DNA of 64,000 nt, taken from assembly GCA_039111635.1 (NCBI GenBank), contig JBCAQO010000006.1, forward strand, positions 2,418,001-2,482,000, read 5' to 3'. A program made the position numbers and the translations under genes. Shown here piece after piece: positions 11,901-22,956 of this stretch (its first letter is position 1; every line of letters starts with the position of its first letter). This DNA is from Heterobasidion occidentale (taxonomy: Eukaryota > Basidiomycota > Agaricomycetes > Russulales > Bondarzewiaceae). Under the pieces are notes generated by a model, which had not been told where the DNA came from, made no database searches, and was given only the letters and a program-made list of their open reading frames with translations.

Positions 11901-13272
11901 CAACTCGAAAGAAACCGATGAGGTGGAGATCGCGCCGCACGATTCAGATCACGTCGAGGAGGCTGTCCAGGACGATGATGGTAGCGAGGGTCCATCCGAG
12001 ATTCAGACGCAGACGTCTTCTTTGTCGGATGCTCCTATTGTGGCTGATCCGGACCATGATCTGGACGGGGACGCCTATGCCCACAGCGATATCTCTTCGA
12101 TCCAGGGAAGTGCCAGGATGTCGTCCACTGACGACAGCGGGTCGTACATGTCTGCATCGGAAGCGCGTCGATTCACTCTCCGGGGCAGCGTCGGTCCGCT
12201 GTACAACCCCCATTCTCCTCCCCCGCTCTCGTCATCAGCAGAGTCGCTGATCACTCCATCGACATCTTCCGAAGGCGCGCCGTTCCCCCAGCCGGTGCTC
12301 CTCGCCCCTGACGATGACGACCCATCGACGTCGAAGCGCATTTCATCATCGCGCCCTGCGATCGCAGATCTCGAGAACCTTTCCATGATACCCTCAATAC
12401 ACCGCCTCAGCCCACCCATCACCTTCCCAACCTCCGAAAGCACGCCCGACTCGCCCGCCTCCGCGCGGCACTCCAGCCACCTCGTATCCCTGTCTCCCTC
12501 AATGATGGCGGACCCGCACGGGGCGCCGCTCGCGCGGACGAATTCGAAATTGGCGCGGAGCAAGCGTCCGTCGCTGACCGCCCTCTTCTCGAAGCGCTCC
12601 ATGTCGTCCCTGCGCTCCTCCAAGGCCCTCCCCGCGACGCCGGGCGACGTCCCCATCCCGACCCCGCCGTCCCGGTACAGCGGCATCCCCGTGTCCCCGA
12701 CCTCGTCCGGGTCTCCGTCGACGCCCCTGTCCGCGACCGCGTCAATGGTCACCGCGCCGTCGGGCAGCACGTTCGACCTCCCGCCCGTGCTCAACATGAG
12801 CCTCGAGACGTCGCCGCTGAACGTCGTCTTTGGAGGCGGGGGCGGAGGGGAGCGCAAGGCAGACGCCACGTCGCCAAGGGAGAAGGCCAAGGCGCTGAGT
12901 GCCCCGGCGTCGCGCGACAGATCGGCGAGCCCCCACCCCGCCGCTATCTCCGTCCCGTCGTCGTTGTCGTCGCCGCCGCCGCCGCCGCCGCCTCCACGGT
13001 CCGCCACCGCGACCGCGACCGCTACGCGAGATCCGCCCAAAGCATCGCCCCCGCCAGCGCTCGCCCCGCCGCCGGCCCTGCGCGCACAGCTCTCCACCGC
13101 GTCGCTCGCGTCCGTCTCGTCCTCGTCCTCGTCGTACAATAGGCTCAGCCTCTGGGACGACGCGCAGGACACGGCGCCCGAGGAGGACTGGGCGAGCAGC
13201 GTGCTGAGCGCGGCGGACGCGGGCTGGGCCGCCGCCGCGTCGGGCAGCCGGGGCCAGCGCGGGCGGATCTGA
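8950..13272 (+). CDS. Rho GTPase-activating protein (RhoGAP)
   Basis: Five exons (8950-10957, 11016-11109, 11166-11218, 11278-11364, 11426-13272) give 1362 residues. The RhoGAP domain spans roughly residues 640-850: VFGRELQTCV at its start, the arginine finger R701 in EEEGLFRISG (split by an intron), then DYYIAESTPGDLDPHAVSSI, FLRELPEPILT, and the late helix NLTLIFCPSLNMSPQI. It should accelerate GTP hydrolysis on Rho/Cdc42/Rac-type GTPases at the cortex. Both flanks are long, Ser/Pro-rich and disordered, probably phosphorylated; there is no recognisable PH, C2, LIM or BAR domain. A Ser/Gly/Arg insertion (about 60 residues around VSVGSRGPGLPS) interrupts the domain. The last 600 bases of coding sequence are exceptionally GC-rich with codon runs for Pro, Ala and Ser. 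ATG 8989 is an alternative start. Confidence 0.9.
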
Positions 13273-14533
13273 GCGGTTGTCGTGCGCCGTGAGCGTGGGG
13301 GCGGTCGCGCGTGCGTGCGCGCGGTGGTGTTGATGTTGGTGTTGATGTTGATGTTACTGTTGATGTTGTTGGAGTATCTTTATTCGCGCCGCGGGGCGCT
13401 GCGTCGGTCCCTGCGGCCGCAGTGCGATACCTTTTCGTCTCGTCCCATCTTGCTTGCTTACCCTTTCTTTTCCACTTCTTTTCCCTTGTCGCCATATGCC
13501 GCTACCGCTGCGCTTCATGGTCGCGTGTGTTTGCTCGCGCCCTCGGCCCTCATCCCGCTCGTTTAGAATCTCCCCGCTCGTTCGTTCGAAACTCTCGCTC
13601 TCCCCACCCCGTCGGCGCTGCAGCATCTCACCTGACGCGACTGACTGACTGGTCCTTGCCGGCTCTTATGCTTTCTTGCATCCGCATGCTACTCCCATCG
13701 ACCCCCTCCGACGAATACATATATCCATACCAGCCTCACGGGCATTCCTGCAGGCCAAATCATCGAAACGCTGCACCATATACATACCTTAACTCGCTCG
13801 GCTTCCTTCTCCTAACGCCTATTTTTCCAAGTCCGCTTGCTTCGCGCTTGTGCATATTATACCCCCAACAACAACACGACCCCCTTCCCCCCATACTCCC
13901 AATGGTTCGATGTTCGACGTTCGACGTTCGCACGTACGGTCTGCTTTGTGGCTGGAGATTTGCTTTTGCTTTTGCTTTTACGCTCAAGCTCGAGAGCACC
14001 CCTGTTTTACTTATATCGCGATGCATGATGATGATGCTGTTTACGCTTCACTCTATTGTTCGGACAAGGCGTTCTTGCATTTTTTTCACACTTTTTTTGA
14101 TTTGATTTGATTTTTTTACTGCCTCTTTATTTTGCTGCGATGTGGATGAATAAATTGAGTTGATCTCAGGTCGTCCGTGTACAAGTGCGTGCGTGCGTGT
14201 GAATGAGGAAATCAAGAACACTTCCGAGAGTTTGGGGGATATCCGGTAAGGCTGCTTGCGTACGCACATCTGTGGTGTGATGTGCAGTGTCTCCTTGGAT
14301 ATAGTAGTACGTACTGCGATCGCGATCGCGCTGCTCGTGATGTGCGGGGGTCCACTGGATAGGAGTGTGAGGGAAAGAAAGTAACGACTCGTACCGGCCC
14401 CCTGCAGATAATCAGCAGACACGCACGAGCGCACAGGAGATACAGTGATACAATACACAGAGACTAGACCCCCGATGACTGCTGGGTCTCCTCGCATGCC
14501 CGACCGGCGGGCACGATCCTGTGACCGGTCGAG
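13273..14533. other. Long convergent intergenic region
   Basis: About 1.26 kb between the RhoGAP stop and the stop of the converging lipocalin-like gene. It begins with an imperfect GTTGAT/GTTGTT run at about 13326-13372 (gttgatgttgg-type units), then becomes T/C-rich with poly-T and TTTGATTTGATT near 14090-14115 that would suit 3' ends. I see no conserved coding segment. Confidence 0.45.
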
Positions 14534-15289
14534 TCAGCGCGCGCTGCGCTGCACCTCGAAGAGGGCGCCGGCGAGCGCGGCGACTTCGCCGCCGAGGGCC
14601 TTGAGGGCGCGGAGGATGGCGGCGTGGAGGTCCGTGGGGAGGCCCTCTGGGGCGCGCGCGTAGATGTCGAGGCCGGCCGGGGTGAAGAGGGTCTTCTCGA
14701 AGAAGGTGACTGCCCAGGCGGGCGGGGCGTCGGCAGCGGGACCGGCCTCGGGACCGGGACCGGGACTGGGGACGGGGCTGTGGCAGCCGAGGAGGTGCCA
14801 GCGGGAGGAGGCGATCATGAGGAGGCCCTTTCCGCGCCACTTGAAGCGGGTGGGGGAGGCGGGGTCGAGGGTGTCGACGCCGAGTACGTGGGAGGGCCTG
14901 GAGGAAGCGGAGGCGGAGCTGGAGCGGTATTCGACGAGGTCGTTTATTCGCGTCGGACGCGGTGCGGAGGAGGAGGGGGAAGGGGAAGGGCTGGTTGTGG
15001 TTGTTATGGGAGCGTAGGAGATCGTCACGTCTTTCTTGTCCTGCCGGGGGCGGCTGAGCGCGCTGATAGGGGACAGGGGGCTGGGACGGGAGACTGACCT
15101 TCCATAGCGGGAGCGTCGAGTGCGTGACGTGCCTGCGAAGCGCACCCTCGCGCGGTCAGTCAGGCTGGAGTTCTGCGCGGATCGTCGGCGCATCGCGGGA
15201 GGGGGGACGCACCAGGTGCCCATGAGGCCCTCCAGCTCGAAGGCGGGCTCGAACGCGGCTGCGTTCGGCGCGTTGAGGACCACGGCCAT
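14534..15289 (-). CDS. Small lipocalin-like (calycin-fold) fungal protein
   Basis: Three exons (15289-15213, 15132-15099, 15040-14534) encode 205 residues; the middle exon is only 34 nt. Splicing yields an ordered beta-rich protein: FELEGLMGTWHVTHSTLPLW, KDKKDVTISYAPI, NDLVEYRSS, VLGVDTLDPASPTRFKWRGK, GLLMIASSRWHLLGC, WAVTFFEKTLFTPAGLDIYA and a helical tail ending LAGALFEVQ. The G-x-W near the start and the following strands resemble the lipocalin pattern, and the whole reads like a conserved fungal protein of unknown function with a small-ligand barrel. No signal peptide, so probably cytosolic. The loop after LLGC is a Pro/Gly insertion encoded by GGGACC-type repeats near 14731-14772. No catalytic residues can be assigned. 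Confidence 0.7.
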   Translation of the reverse strand: MAVVLNAPNAAAFEPAFELEGLMGTWCVPPPAMRRRSAQNSSLTDRARVRFAGTSRTRRSRYGRSVSRPSPLSPISALSRPRQDKKDVTISYAPITTTTSPSPSPSSSAPRPTRINDLVEYRSSSASASSRPSHVLGVDTLDPASPTRFKWRGKGLLMIASSRWHLLGCHSPVPSPGPGPEAGPAADAPPAWAVTFFEKTLFTPAGLDIYARAPEGLPTDLHAAILRALKALGGEVAALAGALFEVQRSAR

Positions 15290-15739
15290 GTTGCGTGGGG
15301 TGCGAAGCGCGGGCTGGAGCAGATGAAGTTCGGGAGGGCTGCGGTCACGCGAAGAGGTGCCAGCTCCGAAGAACGCTGCAGCTCGAAAGAGCGAGGCGTA
15401 TCGCCCGAACAGGCAACTGACGTCACCTTTTCGAGCGCGACTGTCTCTCACAGAGATGCGCGTAAAAACATAAGAATTCGACGGTGAGCGCTTCTCGAGC
15501 TGGCCGTGGGCGTGCTCGCTGAGGCGCGGTGTCGGCTCCAGGAGGGTCTCCCAAGAATAAAAATAGAAATAAAAACATACACTGGTCCCGCCGCAGAAGC
15601 TGGAGGGAGGCGATTTGAGCGGGGAGATAGCGACGTCATCACGATATGGCTGCTGGTTCCGTTATAAACGCACTTGAACACAGAAGCCACTTGCGGCGCT
15701 GCAGGTCTTCGCCTCTCTCCCCCTTGCCCATCGACCACC
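15290..15739. promoter_or_regulatory. Divergent promoter between lipocalin-like gene and GH63 gene
   Basis: A 450-base interval between two start codons facing away from each other. A TATAAA box lies at 15663-15668, 72 bases before the GH63 ATG and on its strand. The interval may drive both genes; no other element is recognised. Confidence 0.45.
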
Positions 15740-18700
15740 ATGTCCGTCAGAAACCTCCAGCAAAAGCTCTTCAGAGCTCAGCCATCCGCAGACTCCCCGC
15801 CGCGCTCAGACCCTTCGCTCTTCATCCAGATCCCGAAGCCAACCCCACCCACACCCGTGCGCCAGCCGCCCAAGTCGTCCAAGCACCCCTCGGACGCCGA
15901 CGCGTCGCCCAAGGTCAAGCAGGAGCAGGCCCCGCAGACCTACCGCGAGAAAATACGCGCCCAGCTCGGCGCGAACTACCACAGCGTCGAGCGCCATCGG
16001 CTCGATCAGGACGAGAAGAAAGAGCGGCACTGGAAGAGGTGGGGCCCCTACCTCTCCGACAGACAGTGGGTGCGTCGCGTTTTTGCTCGTTCCGCACGTT
16101 CGTGTCCCTCACTCGGGTTCTTCTGCGTCAAGGCCACCGTTAGGGAGGATTATTCCGACAACGGCGATGTGTGGGCGCACTTCCCGCACGAACAGGCCCG
16201 CTCTCGCGCGTACCGCTGGGGCGAGGACGGCATCGCCGGCTTCAGCGACAACCACCAGCGGCTATGCTTTGGACTCTCTTTGTGGAACGAGAACGACCGC
16301 ATGCTCAAAGAGCGTCTTTTCGGCGTGTCGGGCCCCCAGGGGAATCACGGCGAGGACGTCAAGGAACTGTACTACTATCTGGACTCCACCCCGACGCACT
16401 CGTACATGAAGTTTTTGTACAAGTATCCCCAGCGCGCCTACCCCTACGACGAGCTGGTTCGCGAGAACCAATATCGTGGGCGCGAGGTCGCGGAATACGA
16501 GCTTCTCGATACTGACGCCTTGGACGAGGACAGGTACTGGGATGTGTTCGTCGAGGTAGGCCACCGGTTATTATGCATTTGGCGATCGCTCACTGTCGGT
16601 TCGACTCCAGTACGCAAAAGACGAGGACGATCCTAACAATGTATACATACGCATCACGGCATACAACCGGGGCCCCGATCCAGCGACGTTGCACATCATT
16701 CCTCAGCTGTGGTTCCCGAACACCTGGTCGTGGCCGCTTCCCACCCCTCCTAAACCTTCTCTCTCCGCCACAACGAACAACAGGATCACCGCGGTTCACA
16801 AGAAATTGGGAAAGACGCATCTATACTGCTTCCCATCCCCACCTCCCGTCGGACCCGACGGTGAACCGGCCAGCAACGGCGGCGAAGGTGAGGAAGATGC
16901 AGACGTCGCGGTCGAACCCGAGTTGCTCTTCACGGAGAACGACACGAACTTCAATCGTCTCTGGGGTGTACCCAACAAGTCGCTGTATGTGAAGGACGGC
17001 TTCCACGATCACATCGTTCCTGCGCACCGTCCCCCGAATGTCGGCAGCCGTATGAAAACGAACGGAAATAGTCACAACGGCAACGGCAATGGCAATGGCA
17101 CCTCCTCAGGCTCTTCGTCCGACGAAGAGCGGGGCCCGCCGACCCCTCGTTCGGAACCTATCTTCGTCAACCCAGCCAAGACGGGCACGAAGTCCGCCGC
17201 GCACTACACCTTCACCAACGTCCCCGGCAAAGGCGGGTGCGCCGTCGTGCGCATGAAGCTCACGCCGCAGACGCCGCAGAAGGACCCGACGCTGGAAGAC
17301 GAGGGGCTCTTCGACGACGCGATTGAGGAACGCCGATTGGAGTCCGACGAGTTCTATGCGACGCTCGTGCAGGCGCCCATGAGCGACGACTTGCGCGCGA
17401 TCATGCGGCAGGCGCTGAGCGGGATGCTGTGGACGAAGCAGTACTATCAGTTCATCCCTAAGGACTGGTTGGAGGGCGACGCCGCGCAGCCGCCTCCTCC
17501 ACCGGAGAGGAAGTGGAGGACAAGCAACAGGGTAAGCGCTATACTGAGAAGGTTTTGCTTCGCCGCTCACACGCATACATGGACCCAGGAGTGGAAGCAC
17601 TTCCATGCCGCCGACATTCTGTCAATGCCAGATAAGTAAGCCGCCCGCTCCTCGCGTCGTGCTTTTCCGCCCGAGCTGACGAGCGGCACCCATCGCCAGG
17701 TGGGAGTACCCGTACTTCGCGGCCTGGGACAGCGCGTTCCACTGCATCCCGCTGGCGGCGATCGACCCCGCGTTCGCGAAGAAGCAGCTTGACCTGCTCA
17801 CGCGCGAGTGGTACATGAAGCCCGACGGGCAGATCCCCGCGTACGAGTGGAACTTCTCGGACGTGAACCCGCCCGTGCACGCGTGGGCGACGTTCCGGGT
17901 GTTCAAGATCGAGCGCAAGATGTACGGGCGGGAGGACCTGCCGTTCTTGGAGCGCGTGTTCCAGAAGCTGCTGCTCAACTTTACGTGGTGCGTGTGAGCT
18001 CGCTGGCTAGTGTCGTTGGTCATTTTGGCGTGGCGTGGCGTTGTATTTTGATTGCTTGCGTGTTGTTGTGCGCGGTCGCTGATGCTGACGGGCCGTTGTT
18101 TTAGGTGGGTCAACCGCAAGGACGAGGCAGGTTCGAATGTGTTCGAGGGCGGATTCCTTGGGCTCGACAATATCGGTGTCTTCAACCGATCGGAATCGCT
18201 TCCGACGGGTGGAAAGCTTCGACAGGCCGATGGGACGGCCTGGATGGCGTTCTACTGTCTCAATATGTGAGTCCCGCTGTGTTACAAGGTGGGAGTGAGA
18301 CGATGCTGATACCATGTATGCAGGTTGAGCATGGCCCTGGAGCTGGCGAAACATAACCCCGTATACGAAGACATCGCTTCCAAGTTCTTCGAGGTGAATT
18401 TCCATCGTCAGTCCTCTGGAGATTATTCAACTTGACGATCGTGGCGCTCGCAGCACTTTATCTTCATAGCCGATGCCATGACCTACAGCCAGGGCGAGAG
18501 CACGCAGAGCCTGTGGAACGAGAAGGACGGTATGTATTACGACGCGATTCAGTGGGGCCCGAACAACGCGATGCAGCTCCCCGTTCGCAGCCTCGTCGGC
18601 CTGATCCCGCTGTATGCGACGCTGACGTTGGAGCCGTCGGTCGTGGACAAGCTGCCCGGGTTCAAGAAGCGGATGGAGTGGTTCATCGACAACCGGCCCG

Positions 18701-20030
18701 AGGTTTCGGGGAGGAACATGGCGAACATGAAAGGTGCGGGGTGTCCGCGCTGCGAGGTTCGCGTCCTGACGGGGTTTTTTGACGGTTCTTGTCTTAGCGC
18801 GCGGCCGCGGGGAGCGGTTCCTCTTGGCTCTCGCGAGCAAGGAGCGTCTCGTCAAGATTTTGGAGAAGATGTTGGACGAGGACGAGTTCCTCAGCGAGCA
18901 CGGCATCCGATCGTACGTGGAGCTATTTCTGGAAGAGGCCGGGTTCTGATCCATTTTTGGTCGCTTCGCAGCTTGTCTAAAAAGCACAAGGAGCACCCGT
19001 GGGGGATGGATGTCAACGGAGAGCGCCACGAAGTCAATTATTGGCCCGGGGAGTCAAAGTCCGGGATGTTTGGTGGAAATTCCAATTGGAGAGGTCCGAT
19101 ATGTAAGCTCTTTTTGCACCCATCGTTCGTTCGTTGGATCATCTGACCGCTGTTGACACGTCGGGAACAGGGCTCGCGGTCAACTTCCTGCTCATCGAGA
19201 GTCTGCAGCGGTTCCACCAGTATTACGGGGACGACCTGCAGGTGGAGTGTCCGACGGGCAGCGGGGAGTACATGAACCTCGTCGGCGTCGCGGAGGAGAT
19301 TCAGCATCGGATCATCCACATCTTCGGGCGCGACGTCGCGGGCCGCAGGGCGCTCAACGGCGGCAACGAGAAGCTGGACTTTGATCCCAACTTTAGGGAC
19401 TACGTCTGGTTCTTCGAGGTACGTTTTGATTTTTGATTTGGACGTCGCTTTGTGTGATTTCCTTATGGGAGTTGGGTGCGAGCGTGCGTCTGATGGTGTG
19501 TTCTGTCGCAGTACTTCCATGGCGATGACGGTCGCGGCCTCGGCGCATCACATCAGACCGGGTGGTGAGTGTCGTCCTCCAACCTGTTGCAGGTGTTTTT
19601 TTGGGGGGGTTTGGGTCGTCTGATGGAGGCTTTGTTTGTTTTCATCAAGGTCCGGTCTGGTCGCATACCACATCTTGCAGAGCGGTGCGAGCTGCCGCCT
19701 CCCCAAGACCCCGCGCAGTGAGAGATCTGTCTGTCTGGGGCCCTTAGGCTTTTTTGTGCTCATCACGTTTGGGGCGGTGCCCTCTCTTTTTTTATCAATA
19801 GCTCCTCGCAGTCTTGCGCAGCATTACTTTGACGTGGGTTTTTTGTTTCTGTTTCCTGTTTCTGATGGATGTCATCCGTCGTTTGTCGTTTGTCGTCTGT
19901 CCGGTCTGATCTGATCGTTGGGTTTTTGCAGGAAACTATCGATTATGGGGACGAGACGCAGGACCTGCTCAGCGCGTACAGCGCCGCGGACATCAACACG
20001 CTGGGCGACCTCTCGCCCGATGCGCTGTAG
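15740..20030 (+). CDS. Cytosolic GH63-family glycosidase, YMR196W-like
   Basis: Fifteen exons: 15740-16069, 16133-16555, 16611-17531, 17589-17635, 17700-17987, 18105-18266, 18324-18393, 18454-18733, 18798-18912, 18972-19102, 19171-19418, 19512-19564, 19650-19717, 19802-19833, 19932-20030. They sum to 3267 nt, 1088 residues. Conserved GH63 landmarks: [40 protein letters not shown] (the WDS segment of the six-hairpin catalytic domain), [59 protein letters not shown], and [17 protein letters not shown] near the C-terminus. There is no signal peptide or membrane anchor, unlike the ER glucosidase I, so this is the soluble fungal branch represented by yeast YMR196W, whose substrate I do not know to be established. 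Inserted Asn/Gly and Ser-rich linkers occur around residue 390. Confidence 0.88.
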
Positions 20031-20063
20031 CCGTAAATGTAAATGTAAAAAAAGAGTAATTTC

Positions 20064-20116
20064 TCGGCTCCCTGTATCTTCTCGGCTCCCTGTATCTTCT
20101 CGGCTCCCTGTATCAT
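20064..20116. repeat. Three-copy 18-bp tandem repeat in 3' flank of GH63 gene
   Basis: The unit CGGCTCCCTGTATCTTCT occurs three times head to tail, the last copy diverging at its end. It starts 34 bases after the GH63 stop, so it likely lies in the 3' UTR. Confidence 0.85.
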
Positions 20117-21600
20117 GCGCAGACGCAGATAGACATATACGACGGCATCGACAGGCCAGGTGGGAGGGTGATGCATGATGTAGCACATTCACGTAGATTT
20201 TGACAGCTTGACAACCATGTTTTTTTCTCTGTTTTTTTTGTTCTTTTGAGCCGTCCGTGTCCCGATGTCTCTCTGCTAGACCGTTTGCGGCTCGTGGTGT
20301 ATCCCTCTTTCCGTGTAGAAGTTACCAGCGTAGATCGGCCAATCAACCTTGGCCGTTGTTTCCTCGTCAAGTCGTCCTATCTAAGCTTCGAGGGTGGTGG
20401 GTACGTATCGGCGTGTACGTGCGTACGTACGTCCGTAGGCACGCTGGGAGCACGAGGCGGAGTCTATCTATCTTGGGAGATCGTGGGTTCCCTGGGTCGT
20501 CTATTTCGAACGCGGAGGTTCACCGGCATGACATGTACAGTACATACGTATGGCAATTGAATCGCGCATGGCGTACTGTGGATTGGTGTGTCTATTTGGG
20601 TCTCGCCACGCGCCGTCGATTGGACGGCGCGCGCGCGTGTGTAAGTGGGTAGGCAGGTAGGCAGGTGGGTAGATGTTCGAGTGCTCGAGTGCTTACGACT
20701 TGGCGTTGCGCCCGACGGCGTCACGACGGCTCTTTGCGTCTGCTGGACCCTGCCAGGTTCTGCAGTCGGACACGTTGTATGTGGGTTCGAGAATCCCAGG
20801 CTCGCGTCACGCGCTCCGATTCGAGAGGCCTTTAGAGTTTAGAATGGATGCTCGTCCAGCGTCCAGAGTCCAGACTGCAGACTGCAGCATCGCGATTCGC
20901 AATTTCGCGTTCGCCGAGCATCAGCCGCGCTGCTGCTGCTGCTGCTGCCTGGGACTCAAGTGCCGCGCGCGCGGGGAGGGAGCTCTGTGAGATGTCGATG
21001 CCGGAGAATTCCCCACGGTACCTCTACATGACGATGCACATCAATGCAACGCCCGCGCCGGCGGCCATTCATCGGCACGGAGCACTCGCCACTCGCCACT
21101 CAAAGCGATCGAAGGCCTGGGAAAGCCTGGGAACGTCGCCGAGGTGCCATGGTACCAACTGGCCGCTTTCTCCGTGTGTATGCTGTACATCGGCCGCGCC
21201 GGAGCCTAGATCCCCGCGACCTGCGTACTTAACGGTGGTAGCTGGTGGTAAGTAGTGCGTGAGTTGGTCGGCGCGACCCTGCTCAGTGCGACCGGCCGCG
21301 GGGATACCAGAGCTTGGAAGAAGAAGATGCGGGTGCGATGTGGTAATAAGGTGTCGATCGCGGGGCCGTTTTCGACGCGGGCGTTGGTTCAGTGATGTTT
21401 CGCGCGAGAGAGACCCTGCGACGCGACGCCACTCGAGCAGTCCCTCTCTCTCTGTCCTGAACTTCTAATCAAGGAACGGGCCGCTTTCAACGTGGGCGCA
21501 GAGGGTCGTGTGAGCCCGAACGTCCATCCTGGACCAGATAGGCTCGCTATCTTGGACCTGCGCGTCGCCGGTCACCCTCGAGTCAATAGGCAGCTCACAC

Positions 21601-21665
21601 AGGAAGGAGGAAGCAGGAAGGAGGAAGCAGGAAGCGGCAGTCGGAGGCAGGAAAGCAGGAAGCGC
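21601..21665. repeat. Purine-rich GGAAGGAGGAAGCA tandem repeat
   Basis: Two exact and further degenerate copies of AGGAAGGAGGAAGC are followed by shorter AGGAAGC units. It is low-complexity and noncoding. Confidence 0.75.
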
Positions 21666-22430
21666 TCGTGCGCGAAAGCCGATCGATGGCGATCGAGACG
21701 GGAGGCTGCCCGATTCGTGAGGCAAGCCTGAAGACTCCTGAGGACTCGCGATGACAAGGACAAAAGTCTGAGGACATCTTCGTCAGGATGGGCGGAGACG
21801 AAAGCGAGTGCCAAGCAGCTAGACAATCTCGAGCTCCAAGATGCCGAAATGAACAGGGACAGGCTGATGCGATCGGCGCGGGCGGCAGCTCTGTTTTCAC
21901 GGGGCGGTGATGAGGAAACGGCGGATCTTTATCCACCTCTTTCGAACGCCGTGACCATCTGCAGAATAAGCAGCACCGGGCAAGACATTTTGGGAGACGG
22001 ACCCGAGTGACGCACTACATGAATGCGGTAGTGACGGCAGAGTCAAATTGCGTCGTCTCGGATGCCAAATGAACGTACCGTCAGAAAGACGATCAAAGCA
22101 TGCGGACGATCCCTCCGCCATGATCTCATGCGGTGCAGCGAGACGTGATGTGAACAGCCGAGAAAAGTAAAAACTCACATACATACACACTGCACGACTC
22201 AAAGCTTGCAGCTCCCAACGAGCATCGAGTTAGCACATAATGAAATTCGAAAGCCTATTGCATATGCTACCTACCAGCACTCCACGACTTTGTGGGAGGG
22301 GGGGAACGGGGGAGGTGAAAACTCTAGTAGAAACGATACTGTACATAGCTGCTGGCCGCCCCTCCTAATTTCACATACCGACACGCCGTCAGGCAAGAAG
22401 AAATAGAAATCCGGGCAAACACGAATAAGA

Positions 22431-22520
22431 TAAAAGAAAAAGAAGAAAGAAAAAAGAAAAAAGAAAGGGGCGGGCAGACAGGAAGGGAGAGGGGAGGAGG
22501 GGAGGAAAGGGAGAAGAAAC
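22431..22520. repeat. Polypurine tract
   Basis: About 90 bases that are almost entirely A and G on the plus strand (AAGAAAAAGAAG passing into GGGAGAGGGGAGG). On the minus strand this is a polypyrimidine run some 440 bases beyond the CDC24 stop. It could form triplex DNA or act at transcription termination; both are inference. Confidence 0.7.
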
Positions 22521-22956
22521 AATAGCGACGGGCTGAGACCAAGATACTTAGATGGACGAAATAGATACGTAATGAGCGTGAGGGTAAGGTAGAAGGAACA
22601 GAACTGGACCGCGCCAGTCTGATGCTGGCGGCCAGATAAAGTCAGAGATACTCACAATCTTGACGCGTTGGGCTAGGAGCAATAGCGATTGTTTGTGTGG
22701 GTGGTCGGTAATACAGAGAGGCAAGAAAAGAAGCGGCTCGGGAAGGAGTGTGTCCTGTCGGATGAGAAAAGAAAGAAAAGTTCCCAGAACAGTCAATGCT
22801 ATATGCCAAGTGGAGGGAAGGATGCCTTTTGGTGAATAAGATGAGTTTGTGAAGCCAAAAAGGATGTGAGATGCGTGCAATGCGAAGGATGAATGCGGTG
22901 TGTAAAGTCGGATCGACGGGCGGAGAGCGACGAGCGGATGTGTGTGGGGCGGAGGA

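Larger units (their letters stand above)
20031..22956. other. 2.9-kb gene-free region
   Basis: No open frame here shows conserved residues or plausible splicing. Contents seen: a three-unit 18-bp repeat at about 20064-20116; alternating GTACGTGCGTACGTACGT-like sequence near 20402-20431; A/G-rich tandem units GGAAGGAGGAAGCA at about 21601-21665; and a purine-only-like tract at about 22431-22520. The right part probably contains the CDC24 3' UTR. It could host a long non-coding RNA but nothing in the sequence shows one. Confidence 0.5.

Noticed and set aside
12075..13172. 365-codon minus-strand frame opposite the RhoGAP C-terminus
   Set aside because: High-GC antisense shadow; low-complexity Gly/Asp/Arg composition and no motif, while the sense strand carries a traced gene.
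20064..20116. Direct repeats resembling a tiny CRISPR array
   Set aside because: Three contiguous copies with no spacers in a eukaryotic 3' flank; a simple tandem repeat.
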